From an uncultured Alphaproteobacteria bacterium (GTDB taxonomy: Bacteria > Pseudomonadota > Alphaproteobacteria > Rhizobiales > Aestuariivirgaceae): 64,000 nucleotides of DNA. Made by a program: the position numbers and the translations under genes. Below the pieces are notes generated by a model. It was given only the letters and a program-made list of their open reading frames with translations. It had not been told where the DNA came from and ran no database searches. The DNA is taken from NCBI GenBank assembly GCA_945957365.1, contig CAMFKI010000016.1, positions 19,810 to 83,809 of the forward strand, given 5' to 3'. Below, piece by piece: positions 1 through 8,898 of the stretch (its first letter is position 1; the number at the start of each line of letters is the position of its first letter).

Positions 1-122
1 TAGACCAGCCCGATCCCGGCATCGGCCATGGCTTTCCCGAGCGTCCGTGCCGCGGCCATATAGGCCGGATTCCGGCCATTGCCGGAACCGCAGTAGACGC
101 AGAGTTTACGGGAAGGACTCAT
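1..122 (-). CDS. LOG-family (TIGR00730-type) Rossmann protein, 5' part only
   Basis: The reverse strand from 122 to the window edge gives 40 codons starting MSPSRKLCVYCGSGNG and continuing into an Ala-rich helix ending MADAGIGLV. The CVYCGSG start followed by a helix and then G-I-G-L-V is the N-terminal signature of the LOG (lonely guy) family. Characterised members are nucleotide 5'-monophosphate phosphoribohydrolases, the cytokinin-activating type in plants. A GGAG ribosome site lies about 8 nt before the ATG. The PGGxGTxxE catalytic motif lies outside the window, so enzyme activity cannot be judged here. Confidence 0.8.
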   Translation of the reverse strand, partial: MSPSRKLCVYCGSGNGRNPAYMAAARTLGKAMADAGIGLV

Positions 123-290
123 GAAGGATCTCCTGAACTGGGCGAATCGCGTGGTTAAACCCCGGTATGGGCCGGAATTTCCCTTCGCAAATCTTTGCCT
201 AAATTGGAACAGCGGCTTATGAAGGGCAATCAAAGCGCCCTTCGCGGGCAAAATCCGCCCTTCGCGGCAAGTCATTGGGAACGGCAAGAC
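123..290. other. Divergent intergenic region
   Basis: This 168-bp gap separates the minus-strand LOG gene from the plus-strand LysM gene and should carry both promoters. The only pattern seen is a 12-bp direct repeat (CGCCCTTCGCGG at 236-247 and 256-267). An in-frame ATG at 195 would add 32 residues to the LysM protein, but those residues do not resemble a signal or anchor sequence. Confidence 0.4.
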
Positions 291-1793
291 ATGCAGAACA
301 AGACTCCGATCGTGGTGCTCACGGGCCTCGGCATCGTGGCGGCGGCAGCCGTCGCCGGCCTGACGCGGGACCAGTGGATGGGCCACAAGGCCGAGGTGGT
401 GGCCAGCGCCACCCAGCCCGCCCCGGCGGAGCCTGCAAAGACCCCCGATCAGCCGGCCCCTGCCGCCCAGCAGCCCGCAGCCTCCGCCACGGCGTCGCAG
501 CCTGCGCCGGCCGCGCCCGCAGCCCAGACGGCAACCGATGCGACCGCGCCCGCCCAGCCCACGGCACCGGCGGCTGATGCCACTGCACCCGCCCAGCCCG
601 CCGCCGAACCGCCCAAGGCCGACACCAGCCAGCAGACGGCTTCGGCCCAGCCCGCCACCCAGCAGCCCGCCACCCCGGCGGCGAGCAATGCCGAAGCCAC
701 GCCGAAGGTTCCGGCCTTCGACACGGTCCGCGTCGAAAAGACCGGCGAGGCGGTGATCGCCGGCACCGCCCGGGCCGGCGATGACGTCGTCGTCAAGCTC
801 GACGGCAAGGTGATCGGCGAAACCACCGCCAACAGCAGCGGCGCCTTCGTCGTGGTGCCGGACAATCCGCTGCCCGCCGGCAGCGGCGCCCTGACGCTCG
901 AGGCCAAGGGCAAGGCCGACGCCGCACCCACCGCCTCCGACCAGAGCGTGGCGGTCATCGTGCCCGCGGCCGACCAGCCGCAGGAGGCGCTCGTGGCCGT
1001 GGTCAGCCCCGACCAGCCAACCAAGGTGCTGCAGAAGCCCGAGACCAAGCCCGCCACCACCACAGCTGTGCCTGCCACGGCGGCCAGCACCGCCGAAAAG
1101 CCCGCCAAGCTCGTGTCCATCGATGCCGTCGATTATAATCCGACCGGCAACATCGTGTTCTCCGGCCAGGGCAATGACGGCAACACGGCGCGCGTCTACA
1201 TCGACAACAACTTCATCGGCGACGCGCCGGTGGGGGCTGACGGCCACTGGTCCTTCTCGGCCACCGCCCAGGTCACGCCGGGCGTGCACACGCTGCGGGT
1301 GGATGGCCTGGATTCCGCCGGCAAGGTGCTGAACCGGGTCGAGGTGCCGTTCTTCCGCGAACAGCAGAACAAGGTGGTGGCTTCCGCCACCGACACCACC
1401 AAGACGCCGGACGCCACCAAGGCTCCGGACACCACCGCCGCGGGTCAGGCCGCCCCATCCGGCCAGACGGCGGCCGCCACCCCCGCCACCCAGGACCAGA
1501 CGGCGCCGGCCAGCGGCCAGAATGCAACCCCCGGGCAGGCGGCGGCCCCCAAGGAAGGCCGCGTCGTCATCCAGCCCGGCAACAACCTGTGGCGCATCTC
1601 CCGCGTGCTTTATGGCAACGGCGCCAAGTTCACCACGCTCTACGAAGCCAACAAGGACCAGATCCGCAACCCGAACCTGATCTATCCGGGCCAGATCTTC
1701 CGCACCCCCGACGTGGCAAGCAAGGCCGGAACCGTGGATCCCAACCGCCGCGACCCGCTGAAGCCCGAAGAGAACGCCGCGACCGGCCAGTAG
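291..1793 (+). CDS. LysM-domain envelope protein with bacterial Ig-like domains
   Basis: This 500-residue protein starts MQNKTPIVVLTGLGIVAAAA, so residues 5-25 form an uncleaved membrane anchor or signal-anchor. A long low-complexity Ala/Pro/Gln/Thr linker follows (about residues 35-140). Two beta-rich Ig-like segments lie at about 145-205 and 275-345, then a second Ala/Pro/Thr linker. A C-terminal LysM domain (about 425-475, with GNNLWRISRVLYGNG and NPNLIYPGQIF) should bind peptidoglycan. The start at 291 is preferred because it puts the hydrophobic segment at the N terminus. The likely role is a periplasmic peptidoglycan-binding scaffold; no catalytic motif is visible. Confidence 0.85.
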   Translation: MQNKTPIVVLTGLGIVAAAAVAGLTRDQWMGHKAEVVASATQPAPAEPAKTPDQPAPAAQQPAASATASQPAPAAPAAQTATDATAPAQPTAPAADATAPAQPAAEPPKADTSQQTASAQPATQQPATPAASNAEATPKVPAFDTVRVEKTGEAVIAGTARAGDDVVVKLDGKVIGETTANSSGAFVVVPDNPLPAGSGALTLEAKGKADAAPTASDQSVAVIVPAADQPQEALVAVVSPDQPTKVLQKPETKPATTTAVPATAASTAEKPAKLVSIDAVDYNPTGNIVFSGQGNDGNTARVYIDNNFIGDAPVGADGHWSFSATAQVTPGVHTLRVDGLDSAGKVLNRVEVPFFREQQNKVVASATDTTKTPDATKAPDTTAAGQAAPSGQTAAATPATQDQTAPASGQNATPGQAAAPKEGRVVIQPGNNLWRISRVLYGNGAKFTTLYEANKDQIRNPNLIYPGQIFRTPDVASKAGTVDPNRRDPLKPEENAATGQ

Positions 1794-1837
1794 TTTCCGC
1801 TTCGCTTGGCGGCTCAAGGTTCCTATATGCAGGGCCC

Positions 1838-3751
1838 ATGAGCCGCAAGACGCCCCCCAGCACAGACGCCGCAATTCCCGCCGATGGTGACGAATGGACC
1901 ATCCTGCGGGACATGCTTCCCTATCTCTGGCCCGCCGGCCATCCGGGGCTGAAGCTCCGCGTGGTGCTGGCGCTGGTGGCGCTGGTGCTCTCCAAGGTCG
2001 TCACCGTGGCGACGCCCTATGCCTTCAAATATGCAACCGACGCGCTGTCGGGCAAGTCGGATGCCGCCACCACCGCGATCACCGTCGTGGTCTTCCTGGT
2101 GCTCGCCTATGGCCTCGGCCGCATCATGATGGTGGTGCTGGCGCAGATCCGCGATGCGATCTTCGCCAAGGTGTCGCAGCGCGCGGTGCGCGAACTCGCG
2201 GTGCGCACCTTCCGCCACCTGCACATGCTGTCGCTCAAGTTCCATCTCGAGCGCCGCACCGGCGGCCTGTCGCGCATCGTGTCGCGCGGCACCATGGGCA
2301 TCGACACGGTGCTGCGCTTCTCGCTGTTCAACACCTTCCCCACGCTGCTCGAAATCGCCTTCGTCACCGGCATCCTCGCCTGGTCCTATGGCTGGCTCTA
2401 TGCCGCGGTGATCATGGTCACAGTGGTGGCCTATATCTGGTTCACCTATGCCGCCACCGAATGGCGCATCAACATCCGCCGCGACATGAACGCCGCCGAC
2501 ACCGATGCCAACACCAAGGCGGTGGACAGCCTTCTGAACTTCGAGACGGTGAAGTATTTCGGCAACGAAGAGCATGAGGTGAAGCGCTACGCCCGCTCGA
2601 TGGAAACCTACGAGGTGGCCGCCATCAAGACCTGGGAGTCGCTTTCGGTTCTCAACGCCGGCCAGGCCGTCGTCTATTCCATCGGCCTCACCGTCATCAT
2701 GGTGATGTCGGCGCTCTCGGTCCGGGCCGGGCACAGCTCGGTCGGCGACTTCGTCATGATCAACGCGCTGATGATCCAGCTCTACATGCCGCTCAACTTC
2801 ATCGGCTCCTCCTACCGCGAGATCAAGCAGGGCCTGATCGACGTCGAGCAGATGTTCACGCTGCTCAAGGTCAATGCCGAGATCAAGGACACGCCGGGTG
2901 CGAAGCCGCTGCAGGTTGGGCCCGCCGAAGTCGTGTTCGAGAATGTCAGCTTCGCCTATGATGCGGACCGCCCGATCCTCAAGAACCTCTCGCTGCGCGT
3001 GCCCTCGGGCAAGACGGTGGCCATCGTCGGGCCGTCGGGCGCGGGCAAGTCGACGATCTCGCGGCTGCTCTACCGCTTCTACGACGTGAACGGCGGCCGC
3101 ATCCTGGTCGACGGCCAGGACATCGCGGACGTCACCCAGACCTCGCTGCGCGCCGCCATCGGCATGGTGCCGCAGGACACCGTGCTGTTCAACGACACGA
3201 TCCGCTACAACATCCGCTACGGCCGCCCCGATGCCACCGACGCCGAGGTCGTCGAGGCCGCCCGCATGGCGCAGATCCATGATTTCGTGATGAGCCTGCC
3301 CAAGGGCTACGACTCGCTCGTCGGCGAGCGCGGCCTCAAGCTGTCGGGCGGAGAGAAGCAGCGCGTGTCGATCGCCCGGACCATTCTCAAGGGTCCGCCG
3401 ATCCTCATCCTCGACGAAGCCACCTCGGCCCTCGACAGCTTCACCGAACAGCAGATCCAAACGGCGCTCAAGAAGGTGTCGGAGAACCGCACCACGCTGG
3501 TCATCGCGCATCGCCTCTCGACCGTGGTCGATGCCGACGAGATCATCGTGCTGGAGCGCGGCCAGGTGGCCGAGCGCGGCACCCATGACGAGCTCCTCGC
3601 CGAGAACGGCATCTATGCCGCCATGTGGAACCGCCAGCGCCAGGCCGAGCAGGCGCGCGAGATCCTCAAGGAAGCCGAGGACGAGGCCGATCTCGTCATC
3701 GGGCTGAAGGACCACGCCGCCCGGAAGGCCGCCACCAGCTTCACGCCGTGA
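1838..3751 (+). CDS. Atm1-type ABC exporter (half-transporter)
   Basis: The 637-residue protein joins a six-helix transmembrane domain (about residues 45-330) to a nucleotide-binding domain (about 365-600). It has Walker A GPSGAGKST, signature LSGGEKQR and Walker B ILILDEATSALD. The NFETVKYFGNEEHEVKRY segment in the membrane domain is characteristic of the Atm1/HMT1 branch. That branch exports glutathione persulfide or glutathione-metal conjugates and works as a homodimer in the inner membrane. ATG 1838 is chosen; a longer frame reading upstream runs through the LysM gene and is not homologous. psd follows 32 bp downstream. Confidence 0.9.
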   Translation: MSRKTPPSTDAAIPADGDEWTILRDMLPYLWPAGHPGLKLRVVLALVALVLSKVVTVATPYAFKYATDALSGKSDAATTAITVVVFLVLAYGLGRIMMVVLAQIRDAIFAKVSQRAVRELAVRTFRHLHMLSLKFHLERRTGGLSRIVSRGTMGIDTVLRFSLFNTFPTLLEIAFVTGILAWSYGWLYAAVIMVTVVAYIWFTYAATEWRINIRRDMNAADTDANTKAVDSLLNFETVKYFGNEEHEVKRYARSMETYEVAAIKTWESLSVLNAGQAVVYSIGLTVIMVMSALSVRAGHSSVGDFVMINALMIQLYMPLNFIGSSYREIKQGLIDVEQMFTLLKVNAEIKDTPGAKPLQVGPAEVVFENVSFAYDADRPILKNLSLRVPSGKTVAIVGPSGAGKSTISRLLYRFYDVNGGRILVDGQDIADVTQTSLRAAIGMVPQDTVLFNDTIRYNIRYGRPDATDAEVVEAARMAQIHDFVMSLPKGYDSLVGERGLKLSGGEKQRVSIARTILKGPPILILDEATSALDSFTEQQIQTALKKVSENRTTLVIAHRLSTVVDADEIIVLERGQVAERGTHDELLAENGIYAAMWNRQRQAEQAREILKEAEDEADLVIGLKDHAARKAATSFTP

Positions 3752-3783
3752 CAAAGCCCCGTTAACTCGCTAGACGAAGCCCC

Positions 3784-4488
3784 ATGTCGATCGCCAAATC
3801 CGTCTCCGAAGTCCTGGTCCCCATCCACAGGGAGGGCTACCGCTTCATCGCCATTTTCGCAGGCGTGACGCTGGTGCTGTTCTGGCTGCATGCGGGCCCC
3901 CTGGCCTGGGCGGGCGTGCTGCTCACCCTGTGGTGCACCTACTTCTTCCGCGATCCCGAGCGCGTGACGCCGCTGCGCGACGGCCTCGTCATCTCGCCGG
4001 CCGATGGCCGCATCAGCGCCATCGAGCAGGTGATCCCGCCGGTCGAACTCGATCTGGCGCGCGAGCCCGTCACCCGCATCTCGGTGTTCATGAACGTCTT
4101 CGACGTGCATGTGAACCGCTCGCCCGTCGATGCCGTCATCCGCCGCATCGCCTATGTGCCCGGCCTCTTCGTCAACGCCGATCTCGACAAGGCCTCGCTC
4201 GACAACGAGCGTCAGGCCTTCACGCTGGAGCGCGCCAACGGCCAGCGCCTCGGCGTCGTCCAGATCGCGGGCCTCGTGGCCCGGCGCATCGTCAAGTTCG
4301 CCGGTGACGGCGAGCATCTGGTGGCCGGCCAGCGTTTCGGCCTCATCCGCTTCGGCAGCCGGGTGGATGTCTATCTGCCCAAGGGAGTCACCGCGCTCGC
4401 CTGCATCGGCCAGCGCGCCGTCGCCGGCGAAACCGTGCTGGCGGACCTCGAGGCCCACGAGCCCGAGCGCCAGGGCCGCACCAGCTGA
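3784..4488 (+). CDS. psd: Phosphatidylserine decarboxylase proenzyme
   Basis: This 234-residue protein is the short Psd type common in alphaproteobacteria. Two N-terminal hydrophobic segments (about 20-55) precede the catalytic part. The self-cleavage site is in [13 protein letters not shown]: Gly191-Ser192, where Ser becomes the pyruvoyl cofactor. The enzyme decarboxylates phosphatidylserine to phosphatidylethanolamine at the inner membrane. Its stop codon overlaps the pssA start by one base (TGATG), so the two enzymes of the pathway are translationally coupled. Confidence 0.95.
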   Translation: MSIAKSVSEVLVPIHREGYRFIAIFAGVTLVLFWLHAGPLAWAGVLLTLWCTYFFRDPERVTPLRDGLVISPADGRISAIEQVIPPVELDLAREPVTRISVFMNVFDVHVNRSPVDAVIRRIAYVPGLFVNADLDKASLDNERQAFTLERANGQRLGVVQIAGLVARRIVKFAGDGEHLVAGQRFGLIRFGSRVDVYLPKGVTALACIGQRAVAGETVLADLEAHEPERQGRTS

Positions 4489-5309
4489 TGGAACAGGATC
4501 CCGACAGCAGCGACAAGGCCCTGGCCAGCGACCGCCAGCGCCGCTTCCGCGTGGTGCCGGTGCGCTATCTGCTGCCCAACATGATCACGCTGCTGGCGCT
4601 GTGCAGCGGCGTCACCGCCATCCGCTTCGCCTTCGAGGCGCGCTACGAGCTTGCGGTGGCGAGCGTCATGGTCGCGGTCATCCTCGATGCGGTGGACGGC
4701 CGCCTCGCCCGCCTGCTGAAGGGCACCTCGCGCTTCGGCGCCGAACTGGATTCGCTCGCCGACTTCGTGAATTTCGGCGTGGCGCCCGCCATCCTGCTCT
4801 ATGTCTGGTCGCTCAATTCGCTGCACACGCTGGGCTGGGTCATCGCCCTCGTGCTGGCCATCTGCTGCGCCCTGCGTCTGGCGCGCTTCAACGTGGCGCT
4901 GGACGATCCCAACAAGCCCGCCTGGGCCAGCCGCTTCTTCACCGGCGCCCCGGCACCCGCCGGAGCCGGGCTGGCGCTGCTGCCGTTCTACCTGGGCTTC
5001 CTCGGCATCATCAATGACGGCCATGGCTGGGCCATCATCGTCGGCATCTACGTCGTCTGCGTGGCACTGCTCATGGTCAGCCGAGTGCCCACCTTCTCCG
5101 GCAAGCACCTGGGGCCCGTCCGCGGCGACATGGTGCTGCCCGTGCTCGGCCTCGCCGTGCTGGCCGTGGTGATGCTGTTCTCCTACCCCTGGGAGTTCCT
5201 GTCGATCGTCAGCATCGCCTATCTGGCGCTCATCCCGGTCAGCGTGCGCGCGCAGCGCCGGCTGGCCGCGGCCGATGCCCGCCGCGCGGCCGGCCTTCCC
5301 GCCCCCTAG
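4488..5309 (+). CDS. pssA: CDP-diacylglycerol-serine O-phosphatidyltransferase
   Basis: The 273-residue multi-spanning membrane protein has the CDP-alcohol phosphotransferase signature DG-x2-AR-x8-G-x3-D-x3-D. It reads DAVDGRLARLL, then RFGAELDSLAD, at about residues 66-90. It makes phosphatidylserine from CDP-diacylglycerol and serine, the substrate of the Psd encoded just upstream. Its TAG stop lies in a CTAG (5306-5309) whose complement is the stop of the convergent subtilase gene. Confidence 0.95.
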   Translation: MEQDPDSSDKALASDRQRRFRVVPVRYLLPNMITLLALCSGVTAIRFAFEARYELAVASVMVAVILDAVDGRLARLLKGTSRFGAELDSLADFVNFGVAPAILLYVWSLNSLHTLGWVIALVLAICCALRLARFNVALDDPNKPAWASRFFTGAPAPAGAGLALLPFYLGFLGIINDGHGWAIIVGIYVVCVALLMVSRVPTFSGKHLGPVRGDMVLPVLGLAVLAVVMLFSYPWEFLSIVSIAYLALIPVSVRAQRRLAAADARRAAGLPAP

Positions 5310-7486
5310 TTGAAACTCGCCGTCACTGCAGAAGGGCCCCGCAGCTTCATCGTGCAAACGGACTTTCGTCCCCGGCAGATGCCTTGCCATCCCGTGAACA
5401 GCTTGCCCGCCGCCGGACGCGCCGTCAGGCTGACGGCGCTGCCGGCGGGCAGCGGATAGGAACAGCTCGCGCTGCAATTGCTGCTCGCACCCTGCACACC
5501 GACATCCACGCCGCCGCCCGCAGTTCCTCCGATGCTCACGTTCAGCGGATAGACGGGCAGGCGCGTGAAGGTGGCGGTCACCGATTTCGCCGCGGTGAGG
5601 CGCACGAGGCAGGTGGCCTTTCGGCCGATGCAGCCGCCTGACCACGACGCGAACAGCATGCCAGAGGCCGGCGTGGCGGTGAGCTTCACCATCGCACCCT
5701 TGCCGAAGGACGCCACACAGCTGCTGGCGCAAACCGTCGCGGCGCCGTCACCCAGCACCGACACGGTGCCCGTGCCGCTTCCCTGCAGCGTCAGCGACAA
5801 TTGCTGCGGCGCCCCGCTGGACTGCTTGTAGAAGGTCGCGCGCACAGTGTGGCTGGCGGTCATCGTCACACTGCAGGATCCGGCGCCGCTGCAATCCCCG
5901 GTCCAGCCGCCGAACACCATGTTCGTGTCGGGCGTCGCCACCAGCGTCACCTCTGTGCCGGAGCTGTATCTGCTGCGGCAGCTCGCGCTGCAGCTGGCCC
6001 GGCTGCCGGCGGGCGAGAAGGTCACGACGCCGTGGCCGTTCCCGGCAATGGTGAGCCCGATTGCCGGCGCGGTGCCGGCGACGAACTGGTCGGTCGCGGC
6101 CTTCACGTCGATGCGTGGCGTGACCACGCCGTTGCGGTCGTCGGTGACCGGTGTTCCGGTGCGGCGCAGGGCTGCGACGATCTCGTCGGCGGAGGCGTCC
6201 GGCGCCTTGTCGCGGATCACCGCGATGGCGCCCGCCACGTGCGGCGCCGCCATCGAAGTGCCGTGTAACACCTTGTAGCCGCCGCCCGGAACGGACGAAT
6301 TGATTGGCGATCCCGGCGCCAGCAGCGTCAGGATGGGCGCCGAGTTGGAGTAGCAGGCCACCTTGTCGACGGCCGTCGAAGCGCCCAGGCAGGTGCCCCA
6401 TGACTGGTCCGACACCGAACCGACGCTGACGGCGGTCGAAATGCAGGCGGGAAAGGAAATCGCGGACGTGTTGGAGTCATTGCCGCTGGCGATGACCGAG
6501 ACGATTCCCGCCGCACGCAGCTGCGCGATCTGGGCGGTGAAGGCGGGTTGCAGCCCGTCGCAATACGAACCGGATGACAAGGTGGTGGAACCCAGGCTCA
6601 TGTTGACGGCCGCAATGTCGTAGTCGTTTCGGAGATCGAAAACGTGCTCCAGGGCCTTGAGGACATCGCTCATGGAGCCATTCATGCTGCCGCCGGCCGA
6701 CCCGTTGAACACCCGGATGGATATCAGGCCCGCCGACGGTGCCACGCCGGCGAAGCTGGGCGACAGATAGCCCACCGCGATGCCGGCCACGTGGGTCCCG
6801 TGCCGGCAGTCGGCGGCCTTGCAGGGCAGGCCGGAATCGCTGGCGGTCGAACTCCCCTGGCCACCCGGGCAATCGCTCGCGTAACACGCCTCGGAGACCA
6901 CCTTGCCCGCGAGGAAGGGGTGGTTCTTGTCCACGCCGCTGTCGATGATGGCGATCACCTGGTCGTGCCCCGAATAGCCCTGCGCCCAGGCCTCCGGCGC
7001 CCGGATCAGCGGCACGGAGACGGAGAGGCTGGGCTTCATCTCCAGGTCGGGCGTCAGGCTCAGCACGGCGGGGTCCGCCGCCAGCCGGTCGAGTTCGGCG
7101 GGCGTCACGTCGAGGGCCATGAACGGGATCGAGTCGAAGGCGCGGTAGTGCAGAGGGGCCCGGGCAATCGCGGCGGCAAAGCGGTCGCGCAGCGTGGTGG
7201 CGGCGGTGGCGATCTCGCGGGTCTGCTGGCGGGCTTCGGCGACACTGAGGCTCGCTGCGGGGGCGAAGGGCACCCGGAACCCGACGATCACCCGCACGCT
7301 GCCCGACTTCACGGCCGCCGCGCGCAGGGCCTGGACCGTCGACGAGGCACGCAGGGCGGTGGCGGACAGGCCCGAAGCCGTGACGGGCTGGCCGTCGGCC
7401 GGGAGCAGCACCCGTTCGGCGGCGGAGAGCGTGGCCAGCGGCCAGAAAACCCCGAAAAATATGACGATCCAGCGCAAAAATGGCAT
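5306..7486 (-). CDS. Secreted subtilisin-like serine protease (S8) with C-terminal Cys-rich repeats
   Basis: From ATG 7486 the product is 726 residues with a signal peptide (MPFLRWIVIFFGVFWPLATL, then SAAER). An inhibitor-I9-like propeptide (about 60-160) precedes the S8 catalytic domain. The triad is Asp182 (AIIDSGVD), His229 (RHGTHVAG) and Ser411 (HGTSMAAPH). After about residue 475 come three tandem units of about 80 residues. Each has a GxGxGxV start, a Cys-x3-Cys pair, and most have a W-x-G-x-C-x6-C segment. These resemble divergent InlB-type B repeats, probably held by disulfides outside the cell. In-frame TTG 7540 and ATG 7528 would only add a charged, non-signal extension. Confidence 0.88.
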   Translation of the reverse strand: MPFLRWIVIFFGVFWPLATLSAAERVLLPADGQPVTASGLSATALRASSTVQALRAAAVKSGSVRVIVGFRVPFAPAASLSVAEARQQTREIATAATTLRDRFAAAIARAPLHYRAFDSIPFMALDVTPAELDRLAADPAVLSLTPDLEMKPSLSVSVPLIRAPEAWAQGYSGHDQVIAIIDSGVDKNHPFLAGKVVSEACYASDCPGGQGSSTASDSGLPCKAADCRHGTHVAGIAVGYLSPSFAGVAPSAGLISIRVFNGSAGGSMNGSMSDVLKALEHVFDLRNDYDIAAVNMSLGSTTLSSGSYCDGLQPAFTAQIAQLRAAGIVSVIASGNDSNTSAISFPACISTAVSVGSVSDQSWGTCLGASTAVDKVACYSNSAPILTLLAPGSPINSSVPGGGYKVLHGTSMAAPHVAGAIAVIRDKAPDASADEIVAALRRTGTPVTDDRNGVVTPRIDVKAATDQFVAGTAPAIGLTIAGNGHGVVTFSPAGSRASCSASCRSRYSSGTEVTLVATPDTNMVFGGWTGDCSGAGSCSVTMTASHTVRATFYKQSSGAPQQLSLTLQGSGTGTVSVLGDGAATVCASSCVASFGKGAMVKLTATPASGMLFASWSGGCIGRKATCLVRLTAAKSVTATFTRLPVYPLNVSIGGTAGGGVDVGVQGASSNCSASCSYPLPAGSAVSLTARPAAGKLFTGWQGICRGRKSVCTMKLRGPSAVTASFN

Positions 7487-7497
7487 ATTATGCACAT

Positions 7498-7516
7498 GAA
7501 GGTAGTGTTTACCTTC
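7498..7516. promoter_or_regulatory. Inverted repeat in the subtilase leader
   Basis: GAAGGTA and TACCTTC form perfect 7-bp arms around GTGTT, 12-30 nt upstream of the proposed protease start. On the minus strand the arm includes the only GAGGAAGG-like ribosome site, so a hairpin here could mask it. A second small palindrome (ATTCAC-N5-GTGAAT, 7555-7571) lies further upstream in the same AT-rich gap. Confidence 0.35.
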
Positions 7517-7590
7517 CTCAGGTAGCATCAGGTCGAGCAACTTTCAAGGGAAAAATTCACCAAATGTGAATATTCTTCCCCGCCGGCCCC

Positions 7591-8805
7591 TTACAGCACG
7601 CGGGCCAGGTCGGCGATCAGGTCCTCGGCGTTCTCGATCCCCACTGACAGCCGGAACACTCCGTCGCCGGCGAAGTCGCGGTAGCGGGAGAGCTGTTCGG
7701 CCTCGTGCCGGAAGGTCGAGGCCTGGATGTCGTCGGTGCCGATCCAGCACACCAGGCTGCGGTGATGGCCGAGCGACACCGCGTAGTGGATCACCGCGAG
7801 TTCCTTCACCATGCGCGCCGCCACCTCGGGGCCGGGCTGCCGGGTCTGGAACGTCAGCATGCCGGAGAAATTCCGCATTTGGCGTCTCGCCAGCTCATGC
7901 TGCGGGTGGGAGGCGAGCCCCGGATAGAACACCCGCGTCACGGCCGGATGGCCTTCGAGGAACCGCGCCACCTGCAGCGCCGCGTCCGCGTGCGCCCGCA
8001 TGCGGATGGGCAGGGTGGCCGCCCCGCGCAGGATCAGCCAGGCATTGAACGGCGACAGGATGCCGCCGAAATGCACGCTCGCCTCGAGGTTCAAGGCGTC
8101 GAGGTCGGCCTTGCGGCCCAGCACCGCGCCGCCCATGGCGTCGCCATGCCCGCCGATGTACTTGGTCAGCGAATGCACCACGAAGTCGGCGCCGAGCGCC
8201 AGGGGCTGCGTGGCGATCGGTGTCGCGAAGGTCGAATCCACCGCCACGTCGCGCACGCCCTTCTCATGCGCCAGGCGCGACAGCGCGGCGATGTCGCACA
8301 GCTTCATGGTCGGGTTGGCGGGGGTCTCCAGCCACAGCATGCGGGTCGCGGGGCGGATCGCCGCCGCAACCTCCTCGGGCCGGGACACGTCGACGTAGGA
8401 GGCCTCGATCCCGAAGCGCGGCAGGGTGTCGCGTGCCAGTTCGGCGATCCCCACGTAATTGGCGTCGGGCAGGATCAGGTGGTCGCCGCGGCTCAGCCGG
8501 CCGCAGATCAGCGCGTGGGCGGCGGCCACGCCCGAGGCATAGCACATGGCCGCCTCCGCCCCCTCGAGGGCCGCGAGCTTGGCCTGGAGCTGCGCCACCG
8601 TCGGGCTCGAAACCCGGCCATAGACGAAGCCCTCATAGCCCTGTTCGTCGCGCGCCGAGAACCCGGTCACGGCTTCCGGCGCGAAGGTCACCGACATGAC
8701 GAGATTGGGCGAGGAGGCGCGGGTCGCGGGGTCGACGAATTCGCCGGCGTGCACCGCCACGGTTTCGGTCTGCCAGCCGCTGTTGCTCCCCGGTTTTCCG
8801 GCCAT
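7591..8805 (-). CDS. Trans-sulfuration family PLP enzyme (Cys/Met metabolism)
   Basis: The 404-residue protein belongs to the cystathionine gamma-synthase/gamma-lyase/methionine gamma-lyase family. It shows YGRVSSPTVAQL near the N terminus, the cofactor-binding stretch around ASGVAAAHAL, the conserved LETPANPT, and the Schiff-base lysine in VHSLTKYIGGHGD. Substrate within the family cannot be told from sequence alone. ATG 8805 is chosen because AGGAAAGG precedes it by about 10 nt; an upstream TTG (8829) runs through that site. It is divergent from the RND gene at 8899. Confidence 0.85.
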   Translation of the reverse strand: MAGKPGSNSGWQTETVAVHAGEFVDPATRASSPNLVMSVTFAPEAVTGFSARDEQGYEGFVYGRVSSPTVAQLQAKLAALEGAEAAMCYASGVAAAHALICGRLSRGDHLILPDANYVGIAELARDTLPRFGIEASYVDVSRPEEVAAAIRPATRMLWLETPANPTMKLCDIAALSRLAHEKGVRDVAVDSTFATPIATQPLALGADFVVHSLTKYIGGHGDAMGGAVLGRKADLDALNLEASVHFGGILSPFNAWLILRGAATLPIRMRAHADAALQVARFLEGHPAVTRVFYPGLASHPQHELARRQMRNFSGMLTFQTRQPGPEVAARMVKELAVIHYAVSLGHHRSLVCWIGTDDIQASTFRHEAEQLSRYRDFAGDGVFRLSVGIENAEDLIADLARVL

Positions 8806-8898
8806 GATGCGGTTTTTCCTTTCCTGCAAATCTGGCCTATGATGCGGGCGGGCTCACGAATCCGCAACAGCCCCCGGGGAGTTCAGTCGACACACGCG

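Noticed and set aside
380..700. Ala/Pro-rich tandem pattern in the LysM gene
   Set aside because: This is a low-complexity protein linker, not a DNA repeat element or recombination site.
1823..3754. 643-codon minus-strand open frame opposite the ABC exporter
   Set aside because: It is antisense to a clear ABC exporter, rich in Asp/His/Arg from GC-skewed codons, and has no family motif.
7705..8898. 398-codon N-terminal extension of the HpnN-like protein
   Set aside because: It runs antisense through the PLP enzyme gene; the HpnN-like homology and membrane topology begin at ATG 8899.
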